Part shown: piece by piece, positions 12,930 through 23,484 of the stretch
Position numbering within the stretch: the first letter of the stretch is position 1
How the letters are laid out: each line of letters starts with the position of its first letter
Assembly: GCA_947173485.1 (NCBI GenBank)
Contig: CAMWFH010000019.1
Coordinates: forward strand, 1 to 49,993
Length of the DNA: 49,993 bases
From: an uncultured Clostridia bacterium
GTDB lineage: Bacteria > Bacillota > Clostridia > Oscillospirales > Oscillospiraceae
Reading direction: 5' to 3'
Position numbers and translations under genes: made by a program
Notes under the pieces: generated by a model
What the model was told of the DNA's origin: nothing
The model's database searches: none
Seen by the model: only the letters and a program-made list of their open reading frames with translations

Positions 12930-14597
12930 ATGACGAAAAACAAGAAGGGCTTCCACCTGGATATATGGATCCTGGTCAGCTTCATCATCCTGGCCCTGTA
13001 CCTGCTGTTCATGCTCTACCCGGTCCTGCGGATCAGCGCCCAGTCCGTGCTAGACGGCGACACCGGGGCCTTCTCCCTCCGGTACTTCAAGCAGTTCTTC
13101 AGCGACCCCTACTACTTCTCCACCCTGATCAACAGCTTCAAGGTGGCCCTCTGCGCCACGGTGATCTGCCTGGTGCTGGGGGTGCCCCTGGCGTACATCT
13201 ACAACGTCTATGAGCTGAAGGGCCGGAAGATCCTACAGCCCCTGATCGTCCTCTGCTCCATGTCCGCCCCCTTCATCGGGGCCTACTCCTGGGTGCTGCT
13301 CCTAGGCCGCTCCGGCCTCATCACCAAGTTCATCAAGAGCTCCTTCGGCATCAAGCTGCCCCCGATCTACGGCTTCGGCGGCATCCTGCTGGTGCTGTCC
13401 ACCAAGCTCTTCTCCCTGGTGTTCCTCTACGTCTCCGGGGCCCTGAAGAACGTGGACAACTCCCTGCTGGAGGCCTCGGCCAACATGGGCCGCACCGGCT
13501 TCAAGCGCTTCGCCACGGTGGTCATGCCCCTGTGTATGCCCTCCATCCTGGCGGCGGCCCTGATGGTGTTCATGCGGGCCCTGGCGGACTTCGGCACCCC
13601 ACTGTTCATCGGCGAGGGCTACCGGACCTTCGCCCTGGAGATCTACAAGCAGTATGTGGGCGAGACCAGCGTCAACCACAACTTCGCCTCGGCCATCAGC
13701 GTGATCGCCATCCTGATCACCCTGCTGGTGTTCCTGGCCCAAAAGTGGATGAGCAACCGGTCCAGCTTCTCCATGAGCGCCATGCACCACATCGAGCGCA
13801 AAAAGCCCAAGCTGATCCCCAGCATTTTTATGCACATCTTCGCCTACGGCCTGGTGGCCATCTCCCTGATGCCCCAGGTGTATCTGATCTACCTCTCCTT
13901 CCGCAACACCTCCAAGACCGGCAATATGTTCAAGCCCGGCTACTCCTTCAACAGCTACCTCCAGGTGTTCAACACCATGGGCGACGCCATCTGGAACACC
14001 ATCCGCATCTGCGGCGGCGCCCTGGTCATCATCGTGGTGCTGGCGATCCTGATCTCCTATCTGGTCATCCGCCGGCCCAACCCCATCAACAACATCATCG
14101 ACACCCTGTCCATGGTGCCCTACATCATCCCCGGCTCCGTCATGGGCATCGCCCTGGTGGTGGCCTTCAACAACAAGCCCCTGGCCCTCACCGGCACCGC
14201 CATCATCATGGTCATCTGTATGTGCATCCGCCGGATCCCCTACACGATCCGCAGCTCCGTGGCAGTCCTGGGGCAGATCCCCATCTCCGTGGAGGAGGCG
14301 GCCATCTCCCTAGGGGCCAGCAAGGCCAAGACCCTCTTCAAGATCACGGTGCCCATGATGTTCAGCGGCATCCTGTCCGGGGCCATCATGAGCTGGGTCA
14401 CCCTGATCACGGAGCTCAGCTCCTCCATCATCCTCTACTCCTCCAAGACCATCACCCTGAACCTGGCGATCTATGTGATGGTGAACCAGGGACTGGAGGG
14501 CAAGGCCTGCGCTGTATCATCGATCCTGACGCTGTTCACCATCATCTCGCTGATTCTCTTCACCAAGGTATCCAAGGACGGGGAGATCTCCATCTAA
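12930..14597 (+). CDS. Two-domain ABC permease (FbpB/AfuB type)
   Basis: A 555-residue inner-membrane permease with two homologous halves, each of about six helices. It carries two EAA loops: EASANMGRTGFKRFATVVMP in the first half and EEAAISLGASKAKTLFKITV in the second. One polypeptide therefore forms the whole channel, as in FbpB and AfuB. The start at 12930 follows AAGGAGG directly after the ATPase stop. Confidence 0.93.
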   Translation: MTKNKKGFHLDIWILVSFIILALYLLFMLYPVLRISAQSVLDGDTGAFSLRYFKQFFSDPYYFSTLINSFKVALCATVICLVLGVPLAYIYNVYELKGRKILQPLIVLCSMSAPFIGAYSWVLLLGRSGLITKFIKSSFGIKLPPIYGFGGILLVLSTKLFSLVFLYVSGALKNVDNSLLEASANMGRTGFKRFATVVMPLCMPSILAAALMVFMRALADFGTPLFIGEGYRTFALEIYKQYVGETSVNHNFASAISVIAILITLLVFLAQKWMSNRSSFSMSAMHHIERKKPKLIPSIFMHIFAYGLVAISLMPQVYLIYLSFRNTSKTGNMFKPGYSFNSYLQVFNTMGDAIWNTIRICGGALVIIVVLAILISYLVIRRPNPINNIIDTLSMVPYIIPGSVMGIALVVAFNNKPLALTGTAIIMVICMCIRRIPYTIRSSVAVLGQIPISVEEAAISLGASKAKTLFKITVPMMFSGILSGAIMSWVTLITELSSSIILYSSKTITLNLAIYVMVNQGLEGKACAVSSILTLFTIISLILFTKVSKDGEISI

Positions 14598-14646
14598 AGA
14601 TCTGACCATCCTGCAACATTCTCACTTTTTTAGGAGGCTGCACGCT

Positions 14647-15516
14647 ATGAAACTCGTATCCTGCAAGAATATGCTCAGCAAAGCCAAGGCCGGCCACTAC
14701 GCCGTGGGCCACTTCAACCTGAACAACATGGAGAGCATCCGGGCCTTCCTGCTGGCGGCGGAGGAGACCCGCTCCCCCATCATCCTGGGGGTCTCCGGCG
14801 GCACCGCCAAGTATATGGGGGGCTACCGCACCATCGCCGACACGGTCCAGGGCTTTATGGACTTTCTGAAGATCTCCGTCCCGGTGGCCCTCCATGTGGA
14901 CCACGGCACCTATGAGGAGGCCCTGGACGCCATTGAGAACGGCTTCTCCTCTGTCATGTTCGACGGCTCCAAGTACCCCATCGCCGAGAACGTGGAAAAG
15001 ACCAAGGAGGTCGTGGCCCGGGCCCACGCCAAGGGCCTCAGCGTGGAGGCCGAGGTGGGGGCCATCGGCGGCGAGGAGGACGGTGTCATCGCCATGGGCG
15101 AGTGCGCCGACCCGGCGGAGTGCGAGCGCATCGCCTCCCTGGGCATCGACTTTTTGGCCGCCGGCATCGGCAACATCCACGGCAAGTACCCCGCCAACTG
15201 GCAGGGGCTGAACTTCGATGTCCTGGCGAAGATCCAGGAGAAGATCGGCACATTGCCCCTGGTGCTCCACGGCGGCTCCGGCATCCCCGCCGATATGGTC
15301 CGCAAGGCCATCTCCCTGGGGGTCAGCAAGGTCAACGTGAACACCGAATGCCAGATCGCCTTCACCGAGGCCACCAAGCAGTACTTCGCCGAGGGCCGTG
15401 ACCAGCTGAGCAAGGGCTTCACCCCCCGGGCCATGCTGGCTCCGGGTCTGGAGGCCACCAAGCGGGTCTGTATCGAGAAGATGGAGCTCTTCGGCAGCCT
15501 GGGCAAGGCCGACTGA
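14647..15516 (+). CDS. Class II ketose-bisphosphate aldolase
   Basis: A 289-residue zinc-dependent aldolase of the Fba/GatY/KbaY family that cleaves a ketose 1,6-bisphosphate into dihydroxyacetone phosphate and an aldehyde. Visible active-site elements are HVDHG at residues 83-87 (catalytic Asp85 and zinc ligand His86), the acidic segment SVEAEVGAIGGEED, GNIHGKY (zinc His) and LHGGSGIP (zinc His and phosphate loop). It could act on fructose-, tagatose- or sedoheptulose-bisphosphate. It links the PfkB kinase to transketolase in the same operon. Confidence 0.92.
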   Translation: MKLVSCKNMLSKAKAGHYAVGHFNLNNMESIRAFLLAAEETRSPIILGVSGGTAKYMGGYRTIADTVQGFMDFLKISVPVALHVDHGTYEEALDAIENGFSSVMFDGSKYPIAENVEKTKEVVARAHAKGLSVEAEVGAIGGEEDGVIAMGECADPAECERIASLGIDFLAAGIGNIHGKYPANWQGLNFDVLAKIQEKIGTLPLVLHGGSGIPADMVRKAISLGVSKVNVNTECQIAFTEATKQYFAEGRDQLSKGFTPRAMLAPGLEATKRVCIEKMELFGSLGKAD

Positions 15517-15534
15517 CCGGGAGGCGCATAGGAT

Positions 15535-16341
15535 ATGACGACTGCGGAACTTTCCGCCAAGGCCCGGCAGATCCGGCGGGACTGCCTGCGAATGATGCAC
15601 CGGGCCGGCTCCGGCCACCCCGGCGGGTCCTTCTCCGCCGTGGAGATCCTGGTGGCCCTGTACTACGACAAGATGAAGCTCTCCGCTGATCCCCACGACG
15701 AAGACCGGGACCGGTTCGTCCTCAGCAAGGGCCACGCCAACCCGCCCTATTACGCCATCCTGGCCGACAAGGGCTATGTCCTCAAGGCCGAGCTGGAGAA
15801 CCTCCGCCGGCTCCACAGTCCCTTCCAGGGCCACCCGGACTGCAACAAGTGCCCCGGCGTGGACTGCTCCACCGGCTCCCTGGGCCAGGGGGTCTCCGTG
15901 GCCACCGGCATGGCCCTGGGCTTCAAGCTGGCGGGCCGGCCCAGCCATGTCTACGTCCTAGCCGGGGACGGGGAGATCCAGGAGGGCATCTGCTGGGAGG
16001 CTTTCCTGGCCGCCGCCCACTATGAGCTGGACGATCTGACGGTGATCGTGGACAACAACCACCTCCAGCTGGACGGCCCGGTGGCCGAGATCATGGACAC
16101 CGGCGACCTGGCTGCCAAGTTCACCGCTTTCGGCTTTGCCGTCCAGCAGGTGGACGGCCACGACTTCGATGCCCTGCTGGCGGCCCTGGACCGCCGGGAG
16201 GCGGGCAGGCCCATGTGCCTTATCTGCGACACGGTGAAAGGCAAGGGCGTCTCCTTCATGGAAAACAATGTGGACTGGCACGGCAAGGCCCCCAATGCCG
16301 AGGAGCTGGCCCAGGCACTGCGGGAACTGGGAGGTGAATGA
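15535..16341 (+). CDS. Transketolase, N-terminal (thiamine diphosphate) subunit
   Basis: A 268-residue subunit carrying the thiamine diphosphate and pyrophosphate-binding half. HRAGSGHPGGSFSAVEILVALY lies near residue 22, LSKGHANPPYYA near 64, and the ThDP/Mg motif GDGEIQEGICWEA runs to NNHLQLDG at about 141-181. It partners with the next gene to form a split transketolase that moves two-carbon units between ketose and aldose phosphates. It overlaps or abuts the next gene. Confidence 0.93.
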   Translation: MTTAELSAKARQIRRDCLRMMHRAGSGHPGGSFSAVEILVALYYDKMKLSADPHDEDRDRFVLSKGHANPPYYAILADKGYVLKAELENLRRLHSPFQGHPDCNKCPGVDCSTGSLGQGVSVATGMALGFKLAGRPSHVYVLAGDGEIQEGICWEAFLAAAHYELDDLTVIVDNNHLQLDGPVAEIMDTGDLAAKFTAFGFAVQQVDGHDFDALLAALDRREAGRPMCLICDTVKGKGVSFMENNVDWHGKAPNAEELAQALRELGGE

Positions 16342-16343
16342 CC

Positions 16344-17276
16344 ATGGCCGATAAAAAAGCGACCCGCCAGGGCTATGGCGACGGTCTGGTGGAGTTGGGC
16401 AAAAAATATGAGAACGTACTGGTCCTGGAGGGAGATCTGGGCCACGCCACCGGCACCTTCACCTTTCGGAAGGCCTTCCCGGAGCGGCATATCGAGGCCG
16501 GCATCGCCGAGCAGAACCTGATCGGCATGGCGGTGGGCCTCTCCAAGGTGGGCTATGTGCCCTTCGCCACCTCCTTTGCCGTGTTCTCCGCCGGACGGGC
16601 CTTTGAGATCGTCCGCAACGCCGCAGCCTACAGCCGGGCCAATATCAAGATCGTGGGCAGCCACTCCGGCGTCACTCCCGCCGGGGACGGTGGCACCCAC
16701 CAGTGTGTGGAGGACATCGGGGCCATGCGGGCGATCCCCAACATGACGATCCTCTCCCCCTGCGACTATGAGCAGGCCAAGGTCCTGGTGGAGGCGGCCT
16801 ACCATATCGACGGCCCGGTGTATATGCGCACCTCCCGGGAGCCTATGCCCATCGTCACCGCCCCGGGCCAGGCCGTGGAGATCGGCAAGGCCCAGCAGCT
16901 CCGGGAGGGGAACGATCTCTGCATCGTCTCCACCGGCGTCATGACCCCCCTGGCCATGGAGGCGGCAGAGGTCCTGGCGGCGGAGGACCTCCAGGCAGCG
17001 GTGCTGAACATCCACACCATCAAGCCCCTGGATACGGCAGCCATCGCCCAGGTCACCCAGGCCTGCGGTGGCCGGCTCTTAGTCTGTGAGGAGTGCAACC
17101 GGATGGGCGGCATCGGCGAGGCCATCGCCTACGACCTGCTGGGCGGTCCGCTGGTGCGGATGGCCCATGTGGCCATCCAGGACCGGTTCGGCCAGTCAGG
17201 CCAGAGCGCCGAGGTCCTGGGGGAGTACGGCATCACTGTGGATAATATCGTATCTAAAGCAAAGAGCCTCTTCTAA
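16344..17276 (+). CDS. Transketolase, C-terminal subunit
   Basis: A 310-residue subunit with the pyrimidine-binding domain (VLEGDLGHATGTF, RHIEAGIAEQNLIGMAVGLS with the catalytic glutamate in the AEQN segment, and SHSGVTPAGDGGTHQ) and the transketolase C-terminal domain (from about residue 190). The ATG at 16344 is 9 bases from GGGAGG; the ATG at 16338 overlaps the previous stop but is only 3 bases from the site, so either is possible. It is the last gene of the sugar operon. Confidence 0.93.
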   Translation: MADKKATRQGYGDGLVELGKKYENVLVLEGDLGHATGTFTFRKAFPERHIEAGIAEQNLIGMAVGLSKVGYVPFATSFAVFSAGRAFEIVRNAAAYSRANIKIVGSHSGVTPAGDGGTHQCVEDIGAMRAIPNMTILSPCDYEQAKVLVEAAYHIDGPVYMRTSREPMPIVTAPGQAVEIGKAQQLREGNDLCIVSTGVMTPLAMEAAEVLAAEDLQAAVLNIHTIKPLDTAAIAQVTQACGGRLLVCEECNRMGGIGEAIAYDLLGGPLVRMAHVAIQDRFGQSGQSAEVLGEYGITVDNIVSKAKSLF

Positions 17277-17288
17277 AAAGCCGCAAAA

Positions 17289-17322
17289 GCAGCGCCTGCC
17301 GGCGAATACCGGCAGGCGCTGC
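17289..17322. terminator. Bidirectional terminator between the sugar operon and groEL
   Basis: A perfect 14-bp stem (17289-17302 with 17309-17322). It is followed on the plus strand by GCGCTTTTAT and on the minus strand by TTTTGC, so it can serve both convergent operons. Confidence 0.85.
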
Positions 17323-17349
17323 GCGCTTTTATATCGGGTGATAGGGAGA

Positions 17350-18981
<1,632 letters not shown>

Positions 18982-19016
18982 TTACCTCCCATGCTTTTCG
19001 ATCAAATGATAAAGTG

Positions 19017-19310
19017 TCAATCCTCAACGATGGCCAGGATGTCGCCCTGCCGGACGATGACATACTCCTGGTCGCTGTCCGGCAGCTTCACGGTGGAGCC
19101 GGAGTACTTCTCGGTGATGACCTTGTCGCCGATCTTCACGGTCATGGTCACGTCCTTGCCGTCCACCACGCCGCCGGGGCCAACGGACACGACTTCGGCC
19201 ACAGAGGGCTTCTCCTTGGCGGAAGCGGTCAGGATGATGCCGCCCTTGGTGGTCTCCTCGGCCTCCAGCATCTTCAGCACCACGCGGTCAGCCAGCGGGG
19301 TCAGTTTCAT
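19017..19310 (-). CDS. groES: 10 kDa co-chaperonin GroES
   Basis: A 97-residue GroES beginning MKLTPLADRVVLKMLEAEE, with the mobile loop TTKGGIILTASAKEKPS and the conserved end YVIVRQGDILAIVED. It caps the GroEL ring. It is the first gene of the groESL operon, downstream of a CIRCE operator. Confidence 0.98.
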   Translation of the reverse strand: MKLTPLADRVVLKMLEAEETTKGGIILTASAKEKPSVAEVVSVGPGGVVDGKDVTMTVKIGDKVITEKYSGSTVKLPDSDQEYVIVRQGDILAIVED

Positions 19311-19362
19311 GTTGCATTCCTCCTAGTATATTCTTATTTTCTTTGAAAACAAAGTTTTGGCG

Positions 19363-19389
19363 TTAGCACTCTTTTTCTTCGAGTGCTAA
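19363..19389. promoter_or_regulatory. CIRCE operator (HrcA site)
   Basis: A perfect TTAGCACTC - 9 bases - GAGTGCTAA, extended by GGCG/CGCC on the outside. It lies just downstream of the groES promoter, so HrcA bound here would block transcription of groESL until heat shock. Confidence 0.97.
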
Positions 19390-19397
19390 CGCCATGT

Positions 19398-19426
19398 ATA
19401 TTACTCTGTTCCGCGGGTTTTGTAAA
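19398..19426 (-). promoter_or_regulatory. groESL promoter
   Basis: On the minus strand: TTTACA (19426-19421), a 17-base spacer and TAATAT (19403-19398), directly upstream of the CIRCE element. Confidence 0.82.
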
Positions 19427-19464
19427 GGGGGATTTTAGAAAAAAAGCCGTCTTTTACAAAAAAT

Positions 19465-20394
19465 TCATAAATTGACCGGCGGCCCCTGCTGGAAGGCCTC
19501 CGCGGGTCCGAACACCTGGACCTTCCCCGCCCCCAGCCGCAGCACGGCCCGGCGGGCGGACAGGATCTCCCCGTCCAGGCAGAGCGTCAGGTCTTCCTCC
19601 AGCCCCTCGATGACCAGCTCCTTTGGCGTATACGCCCGGGCGGCGTGGGGGAACCGGCGGTACTCCCCTTTAGAGTAGGGCCCCACGAACCGGAGGAACT
19701 CCAGCCGGCTGACCTTGCGGACCAGCAGGGCATTCAGGACGCCGTCGTCCATCCGGGCTTCCGGCATGGGCAGGAAGCCTCCGCCGTAAAAGCGGCCGTT
19801 GCAGACGGCGGCCAGGGTGTAGTCCCCCTCCGCCCTCTCCTCGTCCACGGTGACGGCCCACCGGTGGCCCAGGCCCCGAAGGAGAAAGTTGGCCCCCAGG
19901 GAGGCGATGTAGCTGCCCCGGTGGGAGAGGAGGGGGAGGCGGCCATAGGTGTGGACATCGGCGGCGATCTGGGCGTCAAAGCCGCAGCAGGCCACGGTGA
20001 GGGCCAGTCGGCCGTTGCAGTCGATGGTGTCCAGGGCGGTCTGGGGGCCGTCCCAGAGGGCCTCCGCGTCGGCGAACCGGTCCTGGCAGGCAAAATTCTT
20101 CAGAAAGTCGTTGCCGGTGCCGGTGGGGATATTGGTCATGGCGGCGTTCTCCGCGCCGGCGATGGCACTGGCGACCTCATTGACGGTGCCGTCCCCGCCG
20201 CAGGCGTAGAACCGGTAGTCCCCGCCCTGCCGGAGGAGGCCCCGGCAGGTCTCGGCAGCGTGGCCGGGCCGCTTGGTCAGGATGCAGGAGACGGTCAGGC
20301 CGTGGCGGGCCCGGAGGTCCTTGGCCATGGCCAGGATGCGGCTGGTGCAGTCGGTCTTGCCGGCGGCGGGGTTGATGATAAAAATATGTTCCAT
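19465..20394 (-). CDS. Diacylglycerol kinase-family lipid kinase
   Basis: A 309-residue enzyme of the DagK/YegS/BmrU family that phosphorylates a lipid alcohol, typically diacylglycerol, at the membrane. It begins with FIINPAAGK, has the nucleotide loop CGGDGTVNEVASAI (about 70-83) and IPTGTGNDFLKNF, and in the C-terminal half GFLPMPEARMDDGVLNALLV. The substrate is not fixed by sequence. A paralogue sits at 28100-28984. It is divergent from the P-loop gene at 20442. Confidence 0.88.
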   Translation of the reverse strand: MEHIFIINPAAGKTDCTSRILAMAKDLRARHGLTVSCILTKRPGHAAETCRGLLRQGGDYRFYACGGDGTVNEVASAIAGAENAAMTNIPTGTGNDFLKNFACQDRFADAEALWDGPQTALDTIDCNGRLALTVACCGFDAQIAADVHTYGRLPLLSHRGSYIASLGANFLLRGLGHRWAVTVDEERAEGDYTLAAVCNGRFYGGGFLPMPEARMDDGVLNALLVRKVSRLEFLRFVGPYSKGEYRRFPHAARAYTPKELVIEGLEEDLTLCLDGEILSARRAVLRLGAGKVQVFGPAEAFQQGPPVNL

Positions 20395-20441
20395 GGCGTC
20401 CTCTTCTGTGATAGGATGGGGACCAAAGGGAGGCGGGACAG

Positions 20442-20993
20442 ATGAGCGATAGGATCTTGGTCTGCGGCGGGAACGGCGCGGGGAAAAGCACCTTGGGCCG
20501 GTATCTGGCAGGGCGGCTGGGGTGGGTCTTTGCGGATATCGAGGACTACTACTTCCCCAAGCGGTCCCCGGACTACCCCTATGGAGAGGTGCGGAGCCGG
20601 GAGGAGGTCCGCCCCCTGCTCCTGAGGGACCTGCGGCGGCATGAGAACATCGTCATCGCCGCGGTAAAGGCCGACTTTGGCCGGGAGGTGGAGGAACTGT
20701 TCACCTGTGCGGTGCTGGTCCAGACCCCCAGGACCCAGCGGCTGGAGCGGGTGCGGGGCCGGTCCTTTCAGAGATTTGGGGAACGGATGCAGCCCGGTGG
20801 GGACCTCTATGAGAAGGAGGGCCGGTTCTTCGACATGGTGGCCCAGCGGCCCGAGGGTGACGTGGAGAGCTGGCTGGCGGGAACGGGCCTGCCGGTGATC
20901 CGGGTAGACGGGACAAAGCCCTTAGAGCGCAGCGCCAGTACCGTCCTCCGGGCCTTAGTGGATGGCTACGGCTACCGGTCCAGCCAGAGGTAG
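20442..20993 (+). CDS. P-loop NTPase, kinase-like
   Basis: A 183-residue soluble protein with a Walker A motif near the N-terminus (CGGNGAGKSTLGRYLA, residues 8-23) and the layout of small nucleoside or shikimate kinases: an acidic substrate segment DIEDYYFPKRSPDYPY and an arginine-rich lid RTQRLERVRGRSFQRFG. The substrate is unknown. The start follows GGGAGG. Its 3' end overlaps the convergent esterase gene by 22 bases. Confidence 0.75.
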   Translation: MSDRILVCGGNGAGKSTLGRYLAGRLGWVFADIEDYYFPKRSPDYPYGEVRSREEVRPLLLRDLRRHENIVIAAVKADFGREVEELFTCAVLVQTPRTQRLERVRGRSFQRFGERMQPGGDLYEKEGRFFDMVAQRPEGDVESWLAGTGLPVIRVDGTKPLERSASTVLRALVDGYGYRSSQR

Positions 20994-21709
20994 TCCATAT
21001 AGAGGCCGTTCTGCTTCTCCCAGTCCCCCTCGCAGTGTTCTCCGCCAGCCTGGGCGTAGGCCCTGGTCAGGATGCCCTTGGTCTGGAGGATGGCCTCCAT
21101 CTGCTGGCTCAGCCGGCCGGTGGCCCGGCTCTCCTCCGTGCCCCAGGAGAGGTAGACCCGGGTGTCCAGGTGGAGGGGGAGGTCCTGGGCCGCCTGGAGC
21201 AGGGGGGCGAAGATCACGCTGGAGAGGCAGGCCGCCTTGGAGTAGACATCGTTGTGGGCGATGACGGAATACAGGCTCATCAGGCCCCCCATGCTGGACC
21301 CGCCGATGCCAGTGGCCTCCCGGTGGGGGTAGGTGCGGTACTCCCGGTCGATCATGGGTTTCAGCTCCCGGGCCATCCAGGCGGCGGTGGCATCGCCGTA
21401 GCCGTCGATGGGGCCCAGGTAGCAGGTCTCGTCCATTTTATAAGGACAGTACTCCGCGATCCGCTCCCCCGGCTCATGACCGCACTCGATGCTGACGATC
21501 AGGATGGGCTTCTCCCATGCCTGCAAAAAATCCTCCAGGCCCCAGCTCTTGCCGTAGGTGGCGTCGGAGTCGCTGAAGAGGTTGTGGCCGTCGAAAAAGT
21601 ACATGACGGGGTAGCGCCGGTCCGTCTCGTAGTAGTCCTCCGGCAGGTGGATGTGCAGCCGGCGGAGCTTCCCCGCCGGCGGGAAAAAGATGTCGCGTTT
21701 TTCGATCAT
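20972..21709 (-). CDS. Alpha/beta-hydrolase esterase
   Basis: A 245-residue protein of the putative esterase family (enterochelin esterase-like fold). The strand PVMYFFDGHNLFSD is followed by the nucleophile elbow GGSSMGGLMSLY, and a late histidine in GGEHCEGDWEK probably completes the triad. It has no signal peptide. The start at 21709 is chosen for AAAGGTGG 9 bases upstream; the open frame extends 15 codons further but through the promoter-like TATACT box. Substrate unknown. Confidence 0.82.
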   Translation of the reverse strand: MIEKRDIFFPPAGKLRRLHIHLPEDYYETDRRYPVMYFFDGHNLFSDSDATYGKSWGLEDFLQAWEKPILIVSIECGHEPGERIAEYCPYKMDETCYLGPIDGYGDATAAWMARELKPMIDREYRTYPHREATGIGGSSMGGLMSLYSVIAHNDVYSKAACLSSVIFAPLLQAAQDLPLHLDTRVYLSWGTEESRATGRLSQQMEAILQTKGILTRAYAQAGGEHCEGDWEKQNGLYMDYLWLDR

Positions 21710-21832
21710 GGCAGTCTGCCACCTTTCTTGTTTTATCGAGTGGTAGTATAGCATATTCTCTTTCCATAGGGAATACGCCCCGGCAGCTTTTGGCGAAATT
21801 TTGGGTGGCGGAAAATATTTTTGAAAAAAGCC

Positions 21833-21861
21833 TTGACAAACGGACTATCTTTCGCTAAAAT
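21833..21861 (+). promoter_or_regulatory. Promoter of the tRNA-Met/tRNA-Glu pair
   Basis: TTGACA at 21833-21838, a 17-base spacer and TAAAAT at 21856-21861. Confidence 0.8.
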
Positions 21862-21889
21862 AACTTCTGCCTGTTTCAGGTATGGAAAT

Positions 21890-21966
21890 GGCGGCGTAGC
21901 TCAGTTGGTCAGAGCACTCGGTTCATACCCGTGGTGTCACTGGTTCGAATCCAGTCGCCGCTACCA
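21890..21966 (+). tRNA. tRNA-Met (CAT)
   Basis: A 77-base cloverleaf with acceptor GGCGGCG paired to CGCCGCT, anticodon loop TTCATAC and T-arm CTGGTTCGAATCCAG, with the CCA end encoded. The first acceptor pair is G-T and not the initiator-type mismatch, and it lacks the three G-C anticodon-stem pairs of initiators, so an elongator is likely. The second pair of the anticodon stem looks like T-T. Confidence 0.93.
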
Positions 21967-21975
21967 AAAAACACT

Positions 21976-22001
21976 GTAGACCTGCCTCGCGGCAGGTCTA
22001 C
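21976..22001 (+). other. Perfect hairpin between two tRNA genes
   Basis: An 11-bp perfect stem (21976-21986 with 21991-22001) with a TCGC tetraloop between tRNA-Met and tRNA-Glu. There is no T-tract, so it is more likely a processing signal than a terminator. Confidence 0.75.
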
Positions 22002-22007
22002 CCATAT

Positions 22008-22082
22008 GGCCCGTTGGTCAAGTGGTCAAGACACCGCCCTTTCACGGCGGTAACACGAGTTCGAGTCTCGTACGGGTCACCA
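22008..22082 (+). tRNA. tRNA-Glu (TTC)
   Basis: A 75-base cloverleaf with acceptor GGCCCGT paired to ACGGGTC, anticodon stem CCGCC/GGCGG around CTTTCAC (anticodon TTC), T-arm ACGAGTTCGAGTCTCGT and an encoded CCA. It shares the promoter of tRNA-Met. Confidence 0.96.
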
Positions 22083-22106
22083 GAGCGGCATAGGCCGCCC
22101 TCCCGC

Positions 22107-22140
22107 GGCGGGTCCCAGGCAGGGGCCCGCCGGTCTTTTT
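22107..22140 (+). terminator. Terminator of the tRNA transcript
   Basis: A 10-bp stem with one G-T pair (22107-22116 with 22122-22131), then CTTTTT at 22135-22140. Confidence 0.82.
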
Positions 22141-22155
22141 GGGCCGGCCCTGTCG

Positions 22156-22187
22156 AAAAAAGGGAGCGCCGCTGGCGCGGCGCTCCC
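22156..22187 (-). terminator. Terminator of gap
   Basis: On the minus strand an 11-bp GC stem (22187-22177 with 22172-22162) is followed by six Us (22161-22156), 16 bases after the gap stop. Confidence 0.9.
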
Positions 22188-22202
22188 GGAACAGGCAGCT
22201 GC

Positions 22203-23393
<1,191 letters not shown>

Positions 23394-23484
23394 TCAATTT
23401 ACCACGCTGTCCGCCGCTCTTTTTGACATAAGATAGACGACATAGGGCCGCCTTCCCAGGCGGCCTAAAGTACGGAGGTGCGCC

